Positions 10,085 through 19,851 of a DNA stretch of 64,000 nucleotides are shown here, piece after piece. Numbering within the stretch: the stretch's first letter is position 1; the number at the start of each line of letters is the position of its first letter. The stretch spans positions 1-64,000 of the forward strand of contig JALHRL010000013.1 of NCBI GenBank assembly GCA_022841465.1, read 5' to 3'. This DNA is from Bacteroidia bacterium. Lineage in GTDB: Bacteria; Bacteroidota; Bacteroidia; B-17B0; Aurantibacillaceae. Made by a program: the position numbers and the translations under genes. The notes below the pieces were generated by a model. The model was not told the origin of the DNA. It did no database searches and worked only from the letters and a program-made list of their open reading frames with translations.

Positions 10085-11180
10085 TAAGCAACAATTTAAG
10101 GTTTGCTTTTAATTCGTTTAAATTTACAAATAAATGGTCTTTTTCAGCAATTGTAGATAATTGATAATAATATTTCATACTGCACACACTGCTTAATGCC
10201 CAGTAGCAAAAATTAGGATTATCCTCTTTTATTAATTCAAAAACACTTGCCCCTTCATTCATAAACATCAAATTCGTCATGTTTGCCCCATGTGAACTTA
10301 CATAATACCTAGCATTTCTTACTAAAAGAACCTGCTCTTCAAAACTTAAATTTTCGAAATACAAAATTTGAAAACTATGCTGTTTTAAAATTTCAATTAC
10401 TTCAGCTTCATTTACAATTCTTCTGGCTTTTTGTTTGCCTCTGCTAACATATATTCTTTCAAATTTTCCTGTTCCCGTAATATTACTTAATAATTTCCTT
10501 CTAATTTCTAAAACTTTTTCAGGATGTATATGTCCTGATCCTACTGTATAATTAGAAACCAAAAGTTTATCTATATAAACTAATTCGTTTTTACTAATTT
10601 TTGTAATATGTTTTAATTTAAAATAGTTAATACTTGTAGTAATAAACCTTGGTGCATTTTCCGGGAGTAGTATACTTATATCAAGTTTCTCTATTTCTTC
10701 TTTTAAATTTAACAACCTTGGCAAACTATCTATTAACCAATGATAATAATTTCCGGCCGACCAAAAATCATGTATTAACAAATAATATTTATGAGAATTT
10801 AAAACTCTTTTATTTTTAAAAAACCTAGCTTTTATTAAGTAAAATAAACCGTACTTGTTCCTGAAAACTGGATGTGGTAGTGCACTTCCAAAATTTTTTA
10901 AACCTTTTGACACTACACCCAAATTATCTACATATACTTTTTCTACTATAAAAACTTGTTCGTGGCCCGTTTCATAATTTGTATAATGCGAAAACAAAGG
11001 TTTATCTGCCTCTTTAATGTTTAATGGCCAGGCATGATTAACTTGAATTGCATTTTTTTGCTCTTTAAAAAACGAATGTGTTATTTTATTTACAATTCCA
11101 TTTTCTTCTAAAAATAAATGAAGGTAGCCAATACCATTATTTACAATTCCGCCTATTTTATTTAAAATGCGATTAACCAC
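10077..11180 (-). CDS. GT61 (DUF563) family glycosyltransferase
   Basis: YYHWLIDSLPRLL, IYVSRGKQKARRIVNEAEV, VSSHGANMTNLMFM. Confidence 0.87.
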   Translation of the reverse strand: MVNRILNKIGGIVNNGIGYLHLFLEENGIVNKITHSFFKEQKNAIQVNHAWPLNIKEADKPLFSHYTNYETGHEQVFIVEKVYVDNLGVVSKGLKNFGSALPHPVFRNKYGLFYLIKARFFKNKRVLNSHKYYLLIHDFWSAGNYYHWLIDSLPRLLNLKEEIEKLDISILLPENAPRFITTSINYFKLKHITKISKNELVYIDKLLVSNYTVGSGHIHPEKVLEIRRKLLSNITGTGKFERIYVSRGKQKARRIVNEAEVIEILKQHSFQILYFENLSFEEQVLLVRNARYYVSSHGANMTNLMFMNEGASVFELIKEDNPNFCYWALSSVCSMKYYYQLSTIAEKDHLFVNLNELKANLKLLLNV

Positions 11181-12051
11181 TTTTTATAATTTTGTAAAAA
11201 GGACGAAATAGTTTAAGCAAAACAATTGTAAGTTTATATTTTAGAATAGAAAAGAAAGAAATAGAATGACCCGATTCGTTCTTTACGTTTTCAAAATCAA
11301 TAATTAAAGTTTTATTGTGTTTTTTAATTAAAGAAATGTAATAGTTTACATCAATTTTAAAATATTGGCGAGCTAAATTAAACAATTCATCTTTTCTATA
11401 AGTAGCAAAAAATATTTTCTTTTTAATTAATGGGATTCCGCTAGATAAGTGGTGATTTATACAATAGTAATAGGGGCTGTATTCTCCTTTATAACCATCA
11501 TTATCTATAAAAGCTTCTAATAAAAGACCATTTTCACTGAAATATTTACCTAAACCAACTTCATACGTTTTTATAACCTCTTCAATTGTACTAAGAATTC
11601 CATTTTGTTTAAAATAGCTTATTGCAAAGGGAATTGCCTTTTTATTTAATACTAAAAAATAAGATTGAATATGTTTGTTTACAGCTTCAGAAAGTGTAAT
11701 TCCTAAAATATCAGAAGATGTTTTATAACTCCATTGCATAAAATTATTTAATGGAGCAAAAAGAATACAAGAATCATTTACCAAATAAATACGCGTATAA
11801 TGGCTTAAATCTTTTGTAGTTAAAACAGTATGCCACTTTCCAAAATCAAACCCATTATTATCTGCAAACAATAAAGAAATACCGTTTTCTTGTAAAAATT
11901 GTTGTTCAGAACTTTCTATGTTTTTATTAGAAACAATAAATACTATTTCAGAAATATGCTTTTTAAGTTCCAGTAAATAAATTTTCTGGTAGTACGGAAT
12001 ACTATTTCCTTTAAAGTAAGATGCAAATAAACATATTTCCTTTTTATCCAT
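11173..12051 (-). CDS. RgpF-like (rhamnan synthesis F) glycosyltransferase-associated protein
   Basis: CLFASYFKGNSIPYYQKIYLLELKKH, NNGFDFGKWHTVL, IYLVNDSCILFAPLNNFMQW. Confidence 0.7.
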   Translation of the reverse strand: MDKKEICLFASYFKGNSIPYYQKIYLLELKKHISEIVFIVSNKNIESSEQQFLQENGISLLFADNNGFDFGKWHTVLTTKDLSHYTRIYLVNDSCILFAPLNNFMQWSYKTSSDILGITLSEAVNKHIQSYFLVLNKKAIPFAISYFKQNGILSTIEEVIKTYEVGLGKYFSENGLLLEAFIDNDGYKGEYSPYYYCINHHLSSGIPLIKKKIFFATYRKDELFNLARQYFKIDVNYYISLIKKHNKTLIIDFENVKNESGHSISFFSILKYKLTIVLLKLFRPFYKIIKSG

Positions 12052-13166
12052 TAAAGCATTGCATTAATTATCGAACTCCATTTAGACGCAATTATTTTTA
12101 CATCAAACTTTAACGCTCTTTGTTTTAATTCGTCTTTGTTAAAGCTTATTTCATCATTCATGTACTCTATCATTTTATTTACAAATTCAGAGGAATCATT
12201 TTTATTCTTTACAACATAACCAAACTTATCTTCCACAACCTCATTTACACCCAAACAATTATTAGCCACCACAGGTAAGCCCAAAAACAAAGCTTCCAAG
12301 CTAGCCATAGAAAACGATTCAAACTCAGATGTTAGAATAAAGCCATTGGCTAATTTAAAATAATCATAATATTTGCTTCCAACATTTCCTGTAAAATAAA
12401 CCCAATTATTTAAACCCAATTCGCTTACTTTATTTAAACAAACAGTGTCAATATCACTTTTATCAGGCTTTCCTCCAATCCATATCATTTTAAAATTTTC
12501 CTTCTGCTTTTTTAACTCTAAAGCTATATCAATAAACAGAAATGGGTTTTTATTTTTATCTATAGTACCACACATAACCCAAACAAAATCAGTAGACTTA
12601 ATATTAAACTGAGATTTAAAATCATTAAAATCAGTTTTATTTTTAAATTCTTCATTTAAAGACGGGTAAACAATTTCCATGTTTTTCTTCCCACCAAAAT
12701 CTTTATAAACAATTGCGCTTGCTTTTGAATTGGCAATAATTAATTCCGGATAATTCATTAAACGCTTTAATTGTATTTCGCTTAAAGCAACATACATTTG
12801 TTTTAGTTCATGTAAATGAATAATTGTTTTTACCTGATGTGTTTCTGCAAATTCTAAAATATCGGGCAAAATCATGGTATTAATATACCAGGTAGCATTT
12901 AAATGCTTCTTTAAAATTCTAGATACAACAAATAGCTCTCTGTATTTATTAATCAATTTACTTAATAAACCACCATATTGCTTTGTGTACAAAAACTGTT
13001 TATTAATTCCTTTAGGAATTTTATTAAACAACTCTCCTTTGTATTTGGTTACAATAGAAATATGAGCATCAATAGTGTTGTTTTGCAGCAAGTTTAACAA
13101 TACAATTTCAGAACCCGTTCTATTTAAGGTTGGCGTAAAAAAAACAATATGTTTACTTGCACTCAA
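12051..13166 (-). CDS. GT4 family glycosyltransferase
   Basis: FFTPTLNRTGSEIVLLNLL, GTIDKNKNPFLFIDIA, EFESFSMASLEALFLGLPVVA. Confidence 0.92.
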   Translation of the reverse strand: MSASKHIVFFTPTLNRTGSEIVLLNLLQNNTIDAHISIVTKYKGELFNKIPKGINKQFLYTKQYGGLLSKLINKYRELFVVSRILKKHLNATWYINTMILPDILEFAETHQVKTIIHLHELKQMYVALSEIQLKRLMNYPELIIANSKASAIVYKDFGGKKNMEIVYPSLNEEFKNKTDFNDFKSQFNIKSTDFVWVMCGTIDKNKNPFLFIDIALELKKQKENFKMIWIGGKPDKSDIDTVCLNKVSELGLNNWVYFTGNVGSKYYDYFKLANGFILTSEFESFSMASLEALFLGLPVVANNCLGVNEVVEDKFGYVVKNKNDSSEFVNKMIEYMNDEISFNKDELKQRALKFDVKIIASKWSSIINAML

Positions 13167-13167
13167 C

Positions 13168-13992
13168 TTACCTTTTAATTGAATTGTATAAATTCTTAAA
13201 TATTTTTGCCAGTATAGGTTTATCGTAAATCCACAACAAAAGCTGCTGTTTAAGCGGTAAATTAGCCCTATACTGTTTCTTTATTTTAAAATAATCTTTA
13301 TCATTTAAGTTTTCACGCAAAATCAATTCCTTTTCTTCAATAATTTTTTGGTAATTTTTGGGATTGGCACTTAAACCACACTCACTATAATTACATATTA
13401 CTTCATTAAAATAAACAAAAGTCTTAGGATTATTTAAAAACAATTTAAATAAAAATTCAAAATCTGAACTGAATTTAAAACGTGTATTATAGTTTCCGTA
13501 TTTTAAGAATAAAGATTTACTAAAAAAAACCGATTGATGATTAAGTGTATTTCTATACCAAAATTCTAAATTTAAATTTTTAGGTTGAATTAAAATGGAA
13601 GTTTTTCCTTTGGGGTTGGTAACGTTTGAATTTCCGTAAATTAATTCTCCATGGGAAACTTCGGCAAACTTCATAAATTCTGAAACAACGGTGGATGAGT
13701 AAAACGTATCACCTGAATTTAAAAATATCAAATACTTTCCTTTACTAGCTAATATTCCTTTGTTTTGTGCATCATATACTCCGTTATCTTGTTCAGAGAT
13801 TGAATAGGCAAAATAATCCTTCTCCTTTTCAATAAAATCCTTACTTCCATCGTTTGAATCACCATCAATTACAAGATGCTCTATAAAAGGAGAATTTTGT
13901 TCCTTTACACTCTTTACCGTTTTCTCTAATCCGGCACAATCATTTAAATTAACGGTTATTACTGAAAGTATTTTCTCTGAATGATTATTCAT
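13168..13992 (-). CDS. GT2 family glycosyltransferase (WcaA-like)
   Basis: LSVITVNLNDCAGLEKTVKSVKEQ, EHLVIDGDSNDGS, EQDNGVYDAQNKGI. Confidence 0.92.
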   Translation of the reverse strand: MNNHSEKILSVITVNLNDCAGLEKTVKSVKEQNSPFIEHLVIDGDSNDGSKDFIEKEKDYFAYSISEQDNGVYDAQNKGILASKGKYLIFLNSGDTFYSSTVVSEFMKFAEVSHGELIYGNSNVTNPKGKTSILIQPKNLNLEFWYRNTLNHQSVFFSKSLFLKYGNYNTRFKFSSDFEFLFKLFLNNPKTFVYFNEVICNYSECGLSANPKNYQKIIEEKELILRENLNDKDYFKIKKQYRANLPLKQQLLLWIYDKPILAKIFKNLYNSIKR

Positions 13993-13999
13993 GCAGTAA

Positions 14000-15085
14000 T
14001 TAAAATTTATTTAATACTTCAATTACTTTTAAAATATCATTTTCTGAGTGATAATATGAAATGGGCAAACTAAGGGTTGTTAAATGTATTTCATCTGAAA
14101 TAGGAGTATGCTGATTATCAATTATGCCTTTCATTGCTAATTGCTTTACAGGAGTAACAGGATAGTGAACTTCTGTTTTTATTCCATTTTTTAATAAAAA
14201 TTCTTTTAATAAATCGCGTTTTTGATGTCGGATATTATAAATATGAAAAACATCAAAATAATTTTCGTTAACCTGAGGTTTAATAAAGTCAGCTTTTAAT
14301 CCTTCTTGATAAATGCTCGCAAGCTTTCGTTTGTGTTCATTAATTTTATCTAAATATTTCAATTTCACTAACAGCAATGCAGCTTGCAATTCATCTAATC
14401 GTGAATTTATACCTACTACTTCATTATAGTATTTTGTTTTAGAGCCATAGTTTCTCAATACTTTAATATTCTCTGCTAAAACTGTATCGTTACAAGTAAC
14501 AGCACCCGCATCGCCCATGGCTCCTAGGTTCTTAGTTGGATAAAAGCTATGTGCCGCATAATCTCCAAAACTGCCCGAAATATTGTTTTTAAATTTTGCG
14601 CCATGCGATTGCGCGCAATCTTCAATTACTTTTAAATTATACTTTTTGGCAATAGTCATAATTTTATCCATCTCACACATTTTACCGTATAAATGAACAA
14701 CCATTATGGCTTTTGTTTTAGTAGTAATTTTTTCTTCTATTTTATCAGGATCAATATTATAAGTACCTAAATTAGGTTCTACCAAAATTGGCTGTAAATT
14801 ATTCTGAACGATGGAAAGAATTGTTGCAATGTAAGTATTAGAAGGAACTATAACTTCAGAATCTTTTTCAAAATTAAATACGCGTAAAGATAAAGTTAGC
14901 GCATCTAATCCATTTGCAACGCCAATACAATATTTTGTGTTGCAATAGTTGGCATATTTTTCTTCAAACTCATTTACTTTTTTACCCAATACATACCAAC
15001 CACTTTCCATTACTTCTTTAAAAGCAATTTCGTACTCTTTAAAAAAAGGTTGATTTAAATTATGCAGGTTTTCGTAATCAATCAT
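14000..15085 (-). CDS. DegT/DnrJ/EryC1/StrS aminotransferase (FdtB/QdtB-like)
   Basis: Y-type sugar aminotransferase core [21 protein letters not shown] with PLP Lys; pairs with the adjacent FdtA-like cupin. Confidence 0.9.
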   Translation of the reverse strand: MIDYENLHNLNQPFFKEYEIAFKEVMESGWYVLGKKVNEFEEKYANYCNTKYCIGVANGLDALTLSLRVFNFEKDSEVIVPSNTYIATILSIVQNNLQPILVEPNLGTYNIDPDKIEEKITTKTKAIMVVHLYGKMCEMDKIMTIAKKYNLKVIEDCAQSHGAKFKNNISGSFGDYAAHSFYPTKNLGAMGDAGAVTCNDTVLAENIKVLRNYGSKTKYYNEVVGINSRLDELQAALLLVKLKYLDKINEHKRKLASIYQEGLKADFIKPQVNENYFDVFHIYNIRHQKRDLLKEFLLKNGIKTEVHYPVTPVKQLAMKGIIDNQHTPISDEIHLTTLSLPISYYHSENDILKVIEVLNKF

Positions 15086-15087
15086 TT

Positions 15088-15450
15088 TTAATAAGGTTCA
15101 AAAATATAATCGTTTTCATCAAAATACTCTGATGCTAATACCATTAAAATTGCATCTTCCGAAAAATCATACATGGTATGCCAATCTTCCGGATTCAAAA
15201 GCAAACATTTGCGAGGAGCATCTAATACAAAAACTTCTTCCTTAACATTGTTATTGTTGTAAATGGTACATTTTCCTTTTAAGCAAATAGCGGCCTGAAT
15301 TGTTTTTTTATGGCGATGGCCTCCGCGTTTTGAATCATCTACTCCGTAAATGTAAAAAATACGCTTAATGGCAAAGGGAATTGATTTTTCAATTACCGTT
15401 AAGTTTCCGCGTTTATCGGTAAATGTTTGTAGATTAATTAAATGAGCCAT
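15088..15450 (-). CDS. FdtA/QdtA-family dTDP-hexulose 3,4-ketoisomerase (WxcM-like cupin)
   Basis: [54 protein letters not shown]. Confidence 0.87.
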   Translation of the reverse strand: MAHLINLQTFTDKRGNLTVIEKSIPFAIKRIFYIYGVDDSKRGGHRHKKTIQAAICLKGKCTIYNNNNVKEEVFVLDAPRKCLLLNPEDWHTMYDFSEDAILMVLASEYFDENDYIFEPY

Positions 15451-15478
15451 TTTGTTTACAAAGTACTAATTTAACAAA

Positions 15479-16522
15479 TTAAACCTTTGAGGCCTTAAAA
15501 AAATAATGAAGCTTTATTTTCTTTGGTAAATGAAGGCCTAAGATGTTTTTTTTACTGCTTTTTAATGCGTCAAAATAATATTTAAGAATGGTAGAAAGTC
15601 CCATTTCTCCATAAGGAGCCTTGCCTCCCGAACCATTAGGATTGAAAGAATTATCGCGCTTATTTATTTCTGCCTTGGCTTTATTAAGTAATCGAACATA
15701 GGGTTTAAAAAATAAATCTATATGATTCTTCTCTAAATAATATCCCGGATCGGTTAAAACAACCATATCCTCTTCATAAAACTTTAAGCCATGATAATGA
15801 ACAAATACAGCATCAAATTTTTTACCTGAATTTTTTTCAATACCAACAATTTTATTGTTTTCCATTTTAAATGTGTACTGAGAAATATTCCAGGGAGCAA
15901 TTCCGCCACCCAAGTGTTGCATTTCATAAACACCTTTAAATTTAGTGGTCCATTCATCTAAATACTTCTGATCTCCAAACTTTCCATCTTCGTGCCGTGC
16001 ATAACACCAATCAATACAGGCATCGCGCCACCAATTAATTACTTTTAAACCTTCTTCGGTGTTTTTTACAGGAATAAATTGCACACAGTACTTGCCACTT
16101 TTTACTGCTTGTTCATGATTTTTAGAATACCTATGCTCTGTTATTAAAACAGAATTATTCCCCATTTCATCAATCAACACCTGCGGATTTGAATAAAATC
16201 GCATATCCGCATCAATATATGTACAGTTATCTAACTGAAATTTTTTAATGCAATACAATATAGTTGATGGTGTGCTTGTCCAGCAGTATTCGGCAGGAGA
16301 ACGTGTAGGTTTTACATTTAATAATTTAGGATCTTCAAATTCCTTTAAAGAAATAGGTGTTAGTTTTTGATAGTTGCAGGATTTAAGATACTCGTATGTT
16401 TTATCATCAAATGCAACTACGTATAATTGAAAATCAGGACAATGTTCTAACAGCGATTCATACAAAACAATACCTCGCGATAAATAGGCAGAATTAAATA
16501 AGGTTACAAAATTCAATTTCAT
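15479..16522 (-). CDS. Glycosyltransferase family 8-like nucleotide-diphospho-sugar transferase
   Basis: FVTLFNSAYLSRGIVLYESLLEH, TYIDADMRFYSNP (DxD), HLGGGIAPWN, VHYHGLKF. Confidence 0.75.
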   Translation of the reverse strand: MKLNFVTLFNSAYLSRGIVLYESLLEHCPDFQLYVVAFDDKTYEYLKSCNYQKLTPISLKEFEDPKLLNVKPTRSPAEYCWTSTPSTILYCIKKFQLDNCTYIDADMRFYSNPQVLIDEMGNNSVLITEHRYSKNHEQAVKSGKYCVQFIPVKNTEEGLKVINWWRDACIDWCYARHEDGKFGDQKYLDEWTTKFKGVYEMQHLGGGIAPWNISQYTFKMENNKIVGIEKNSGKKFDAVFVHYHGLKFYEEDMVVLTDPGYYLEKNHIDLFFKPYVRLLNKAKAEINKRDNSFNPNGSGGKAPYGEMGLSTILKYYFDALKSSKKNILGLHLPKKIKLHYFFKASKV

Positions 16523-17325
16523 TTTACTGCCTCCATAAATAACGAATCGGGTTTTCTTACTTTTCCATCAACAGCATCTAAACCAAACGAATTCCAATCA
16601 ATAATTGCACTTTCATTAAACTTGCGAACTTTTGGCGATTTAAATCCATGTCGTTTTAATAATTCAGATAAAGAATAACGATCGTACATCCATTGATGAA
16701 TCTCTCCGCCCAGCCTAAACTGACCTATACTCAAGGCCTTTATATCTTCCTTTAACAACCAATCTTTCAGTTTACCTTTTACTTTATACATAAAACTATT
16801 TTTTGAACCTGAAGTAGTTTGAGGTTTTGGATTTCTTAAGTTTTCCATTAATAATTTTACTTCGTTTCCGTTACGCTCCAGTAAAAAATCATCGTTGTTT
16901 TTAGCTGTGTCCTTTATGTAATCTACCATTTCTCCACCTCCTTTGGTTCTAACAACCTGATCGTACATTTCTAAAAGGGTCCAGTTGTATTTTTCTGCAG
17001 CACCCGGCACATTGTTTAAGGCCTCTTCTAAATACCTAATATAATTTCGGGCAATTGGTTCTAAATCGGGTATTGCTATTCGTATAGTTCCTCCGGGTTT
17101 TAATACACGATAACATTCGCTAATTAATTTTTCTGCATCTTGTTTTAAAAAATGTTCCAATACATGCGAATGGTAAACTACTTCAAACGTATTGTTTTCA
17201 AAAGGAATTCCCTTTAAAAGATTATGAGCTTTTACGCCTTCACCGGTAGAGGCAAAATCAACATTTTCCCAATCACTATGGTAGGTATACCCGCAACCTA
17301 TATTTAAATATGGTAGTTTAGCCAT
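16519..17325 (-). CDS. Class I SAM-dependent methyltransferase
   Basis: LNIGCGYTYHSDWENVDF, YHSHVLEHFLKQDAEKLISECYRVLKPGGTIRIAIPDLE. Confidence 0.9.
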   Translation of the reverse strand: MAKLPYLNIGCGYTYHSDWENVDFASTGEGVKAHNLLKGIPFENNTFEVVYHSHVLEHFLKQDAEKLISECYRVLKPGGTIRIAIPDLEPIARNYIRYLEEALNNVPGAAEKYNWTLLEMYDQVVRTKGGGEMVDYIKDTAKNNDDFLLERNGNEVKLLMENLRNPKPQTTSGSKNSFMYKVKGKLKDWLLKEDIKALSIGQFRLGGEIHQWMYDRYSLSELLKRHGFKSPKVRKFNESAIIDWNSFGLDAVDGKVRKPDSLFMEAVK

Positions 17326-18991
17326 TTTTGCGTTTTAAATAAAATCCTTTCCAATATACATTATCGTCGTCAATTTTCATAGGCATAGGAATATCATTTA
17401 CAAACTGAGAAACGAACTGATATTTAGAAGTAAAAGCGTTTTTAAATTTTTCCTCATTAAAAAACCAAGCCGGATAGGTTGCTTTGTAAATATATTCAGG
17501 TACAATTTGTTTGGTTAATCGTTCTTTGTTTCCCTGAACAAAAGCAGTTCTATCAATGAGAATAAATTCAAAATTATAATCCATTAATTTTTCAATCAAC
17601 ACATAAGGCTCAGGCAAATACTGCAATACGCTTGATAATACCAACACCTGATTACTTTGATGTTTTAAAGCTTCTTCAATAGTAAAACAAAAACTTAGTT
17701 CTTTTTCTGCAATTTCGGCATTTCCAATGCTTACAAAATGTTTTTGTTCTACAACAGTCCATTTAAAATCGCTTAAACTCGAAAACAAATGACGGTGCTG
17801 AAAATAAGAACTACCTAAAGATCCGCCAAAATCGCACACATGAAGTTTACCATTATTAATAGAAGCCGTTAAAGCATCTACAACGGGCTGGTATAAATAC
17901 AATTCATCAAACGTAACCGAATCGCGCTCATACTTCGCTTCTCCGCTTTTTACTTTTAAAACAGCTTGTTTAATTTTTGCAGGTATTTCTAATTCATCGT
18001 ACCCGGTACACTCTTTCATTGCATTGACCCAGCTGCTATAATTTCCTTGCCAACCTTCATTTATTTTTTTTGGAATTAAGTTACTAAGAATGCGTTTAAC
18101 CTTTCTGTAAATTCGTTTAGGAATAGAAACTTTAGACAGTGTGAAAAACTGCTCAAACAATTTACGCGCCTCGGTATTTTCAACCACTGAGTCTGGTAAT
18201 TTTATTATAAGATTTTCCTTTAATTCAGTATTAAAAAAGTTGAAATTGGTTGTAAAATGAGTTCCACTTCCATCGTTACCAATATTTTTAACCAAAGAAA
18301 CAGGTGGATACAAACAATATAAATTATGAATAAACGCGCTTGCGTACCATAAAATAGCCCATGATTGATTTTTACCTTGATCTCTCTCTTCCAACATTTG
18401 CAAATAAGGGTATGAGTTTCCAAAATTAAACTCCTTTGTTAGCCTTTTATTATTTATAGTTATTAAAAGCTGTTTGGCATCGGTATTAAAATATTTCCAT
18501 TTACTGCTCCAGGTTCCCCAGGTCCAGCAATCGGCACCCTTCAGAAAAAAAGCTTCCTGTAAATTACTTTTTAACGGGTAAACATATCCTGTAATACAAG
18601 CTACATTATCAGATGCTTCATATTTTTGTAAGGCAGCATTCATGTATTCCAAAAAATCGCCGGAAACTAATAAATCATCTTCCAACACAATTATTTTCCC
18701 GTACTCATTTACAATTTTAGTTACACCATCAATTATTGAGTTTGCCAGCCCTTTGTTTACTTCACTTTTTATTACATTGACTTTTTTAAATCTACTTTCC
18801 TTATCAACAATGCTTTCAACCTCTTTTATTTGCTTTAAAAGTTCATCACTTGCGTTCTCCTTTGCTCCATCACAAAAAACAAACAAATCACTCTCAACTG
18901 ATATTTTATTTGCAGCAAGTGCGTTTAAAACAGCCGCCGTATGATAAGGTCGGTTGTATACAAACAATACTATGGGAGCCAATTTATTCAT
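17318..18991 (-). CDS. Bifunctional protein: GT-A glycosyltransferase-like domain plus TIGR04325-like methyltransferase domain
   Basis: N-term PIVLFVYNRPYHTAAVLNAL, IIVLEDDLLVSGDFLEYMN; C-term VCDFGGSLGSSYFQHRHLF, VLVLSSVLQYLPEPYVLIEKL, RTAFVQGNKERLTKQIVP. Confidence 0.85.
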   Translation of the reverse strand: MNKLAPIVLFVYNRPYHTAAVLNALAANKISVESDLFVFCDGAKENASDELLKQIKEVESIVDKESRFKKVNVIKSEVNKGLANSIIDGVTKIVNEYGKIIVLEDDLLVSGDFLEYMNAALQKYEASDNVACITGYVYPLKSNLQEAFFLKGADCWTWGTWSSKWKYFNTDAKQLLITINNKRLTKEFNFGNSYPYLQMLEERDQGKNQSWAILWYASAFIHNLYCLYPPVSLVKNIGNDGSGTHFTTNFNFFNTELKENLIIKLPDSVVENTEARKLFEQFFTLSKVSIPKRIYRKVKRILSNLIPKKINEGWQGNYSSWVNAMKECTGYDELEIPAKIKQAVLKVKSGEAKYERDSVTFDELYLYQPVVDALTASINNGKLHVCDFGGSLGSSYFQHRHLFSSLSDFKWTVVEQKHFVSIGNAEIAEKELSFCFTIEEALKHQSNQVLVLSSVLQYLPEPYVLIEKLMDYNFEFILIDRTAFVQGNKERLTKQIVPEYIYKATYPAWFFNEEKFKNAFTSKYQFVSQFVNDIPMPMKIDDDNVYWKGFYLKRKNG

Positions 18992-19850
18992 TTACATCTA
19001 TCCAGTTCCAATCGTTTACATTTATACCTGCCGGATAATATTTATTAACTTTAAATCCTAAATAATATTTGGGAGCGTACACCACTTTATTATTTTGCCT
19101 GTTAAGCCAAGCTGCCCACCAAGAAAAAGAACTGTTAGCAATAACCAATTCTTGCGCATTTAATAAAATTTGAAAATCTGTAATCTCATCGTTTTGCTCA
19201 AAGTAATAATTGGTATTAATACCAAAAGTTTTCTTTGCAAATTCAATGTCGTCAGATACAAATACCACATTTAAATTACTACTTAACTTGCTTAAGCAAT
19301 TTTTGTAATACGTTTCCGGTAAGGTCATATCAAATCCACCCAATTCGTTACCTCCATAATTAACATAATCACCTCTTCTAATATGTATTGCCGCATAAGG
19401 TTTATTAAACAAATACTGTTTCTCTTTAATGAAGATTTTTTTTAATCCTTCTTTAATTGTAAAAAGTTGGTCTAGATCTGCCCTATATTCTTTAAAATAA
19501 TCTTCGCTTTGAAAATACCCTTTATAAAAATGATTGTCTTTTATATCCTTTAATAAATATTGATTCCCTTCTAACACGTTATTCCACTGCACCACATTTT
19601 TATACACCCCCCACACTTTTAATTCACTTAAAGTGAATTTATGAAACCCTGATTTAAATATATTCTTATAAAAATATTCTTTTACATTTCGATTATTGGT
19701 GACTTCAAAGTTGTGAGAAAGTTGAAAATAGTGCAAATGCTTATGTTTAAATACAAAAAACGGTACCTTAAGTTTTTTAGACGATGCAAAGGCAAATGCA
19801 TATTGAAACATTTGATTTCCCATTCTTCCGTCTGCTAATACTCCAATCAT
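18984..19850 (-). CDS. GT11 alpha-1,2-fucosyltransferase-like protein
   Basis: DGRMGNQMFQYAFAFA, AAIHIRRGDYV, VVFVSDDIEFAKK, NSSFSWWAAWLN. Confidence 0.92.
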   Translation of the reverse strand: MIGVLADGRMGNQMFQYAFAFASSKKLKVPFFVFKHKHLHYFQLSHNFEVTNNRNVKEYFYKNIFKSGFHKFTLSELKVWGVYKNVVQWNNVLEGNQYLLKDIKDNHFYKGYFQSEDYFKEYRADLDQLFTIKEGLKKIFIKEKQYLFNKPYAAIHIRRGDYVNYGGNELGGFDMTLPETYYKNCLSKLSSNLNVVFVSDDIEFAKKTFGINTNYYFEQNDEITDFQILLNAQELVIANSSFSWWAAWLNRQNNKVVYAPKYYLGFKVNKYYPAGINVNDWNWIDVNE

Positions 19851-19851
19851 T

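Noticed and set aside
18220-18423. Alternative-frame ORF 67 aa inside the GT-methyltransferase fusion
   Set aside because: Same-strand out-of-frame overlap within a strong continuous domain; no own signals.
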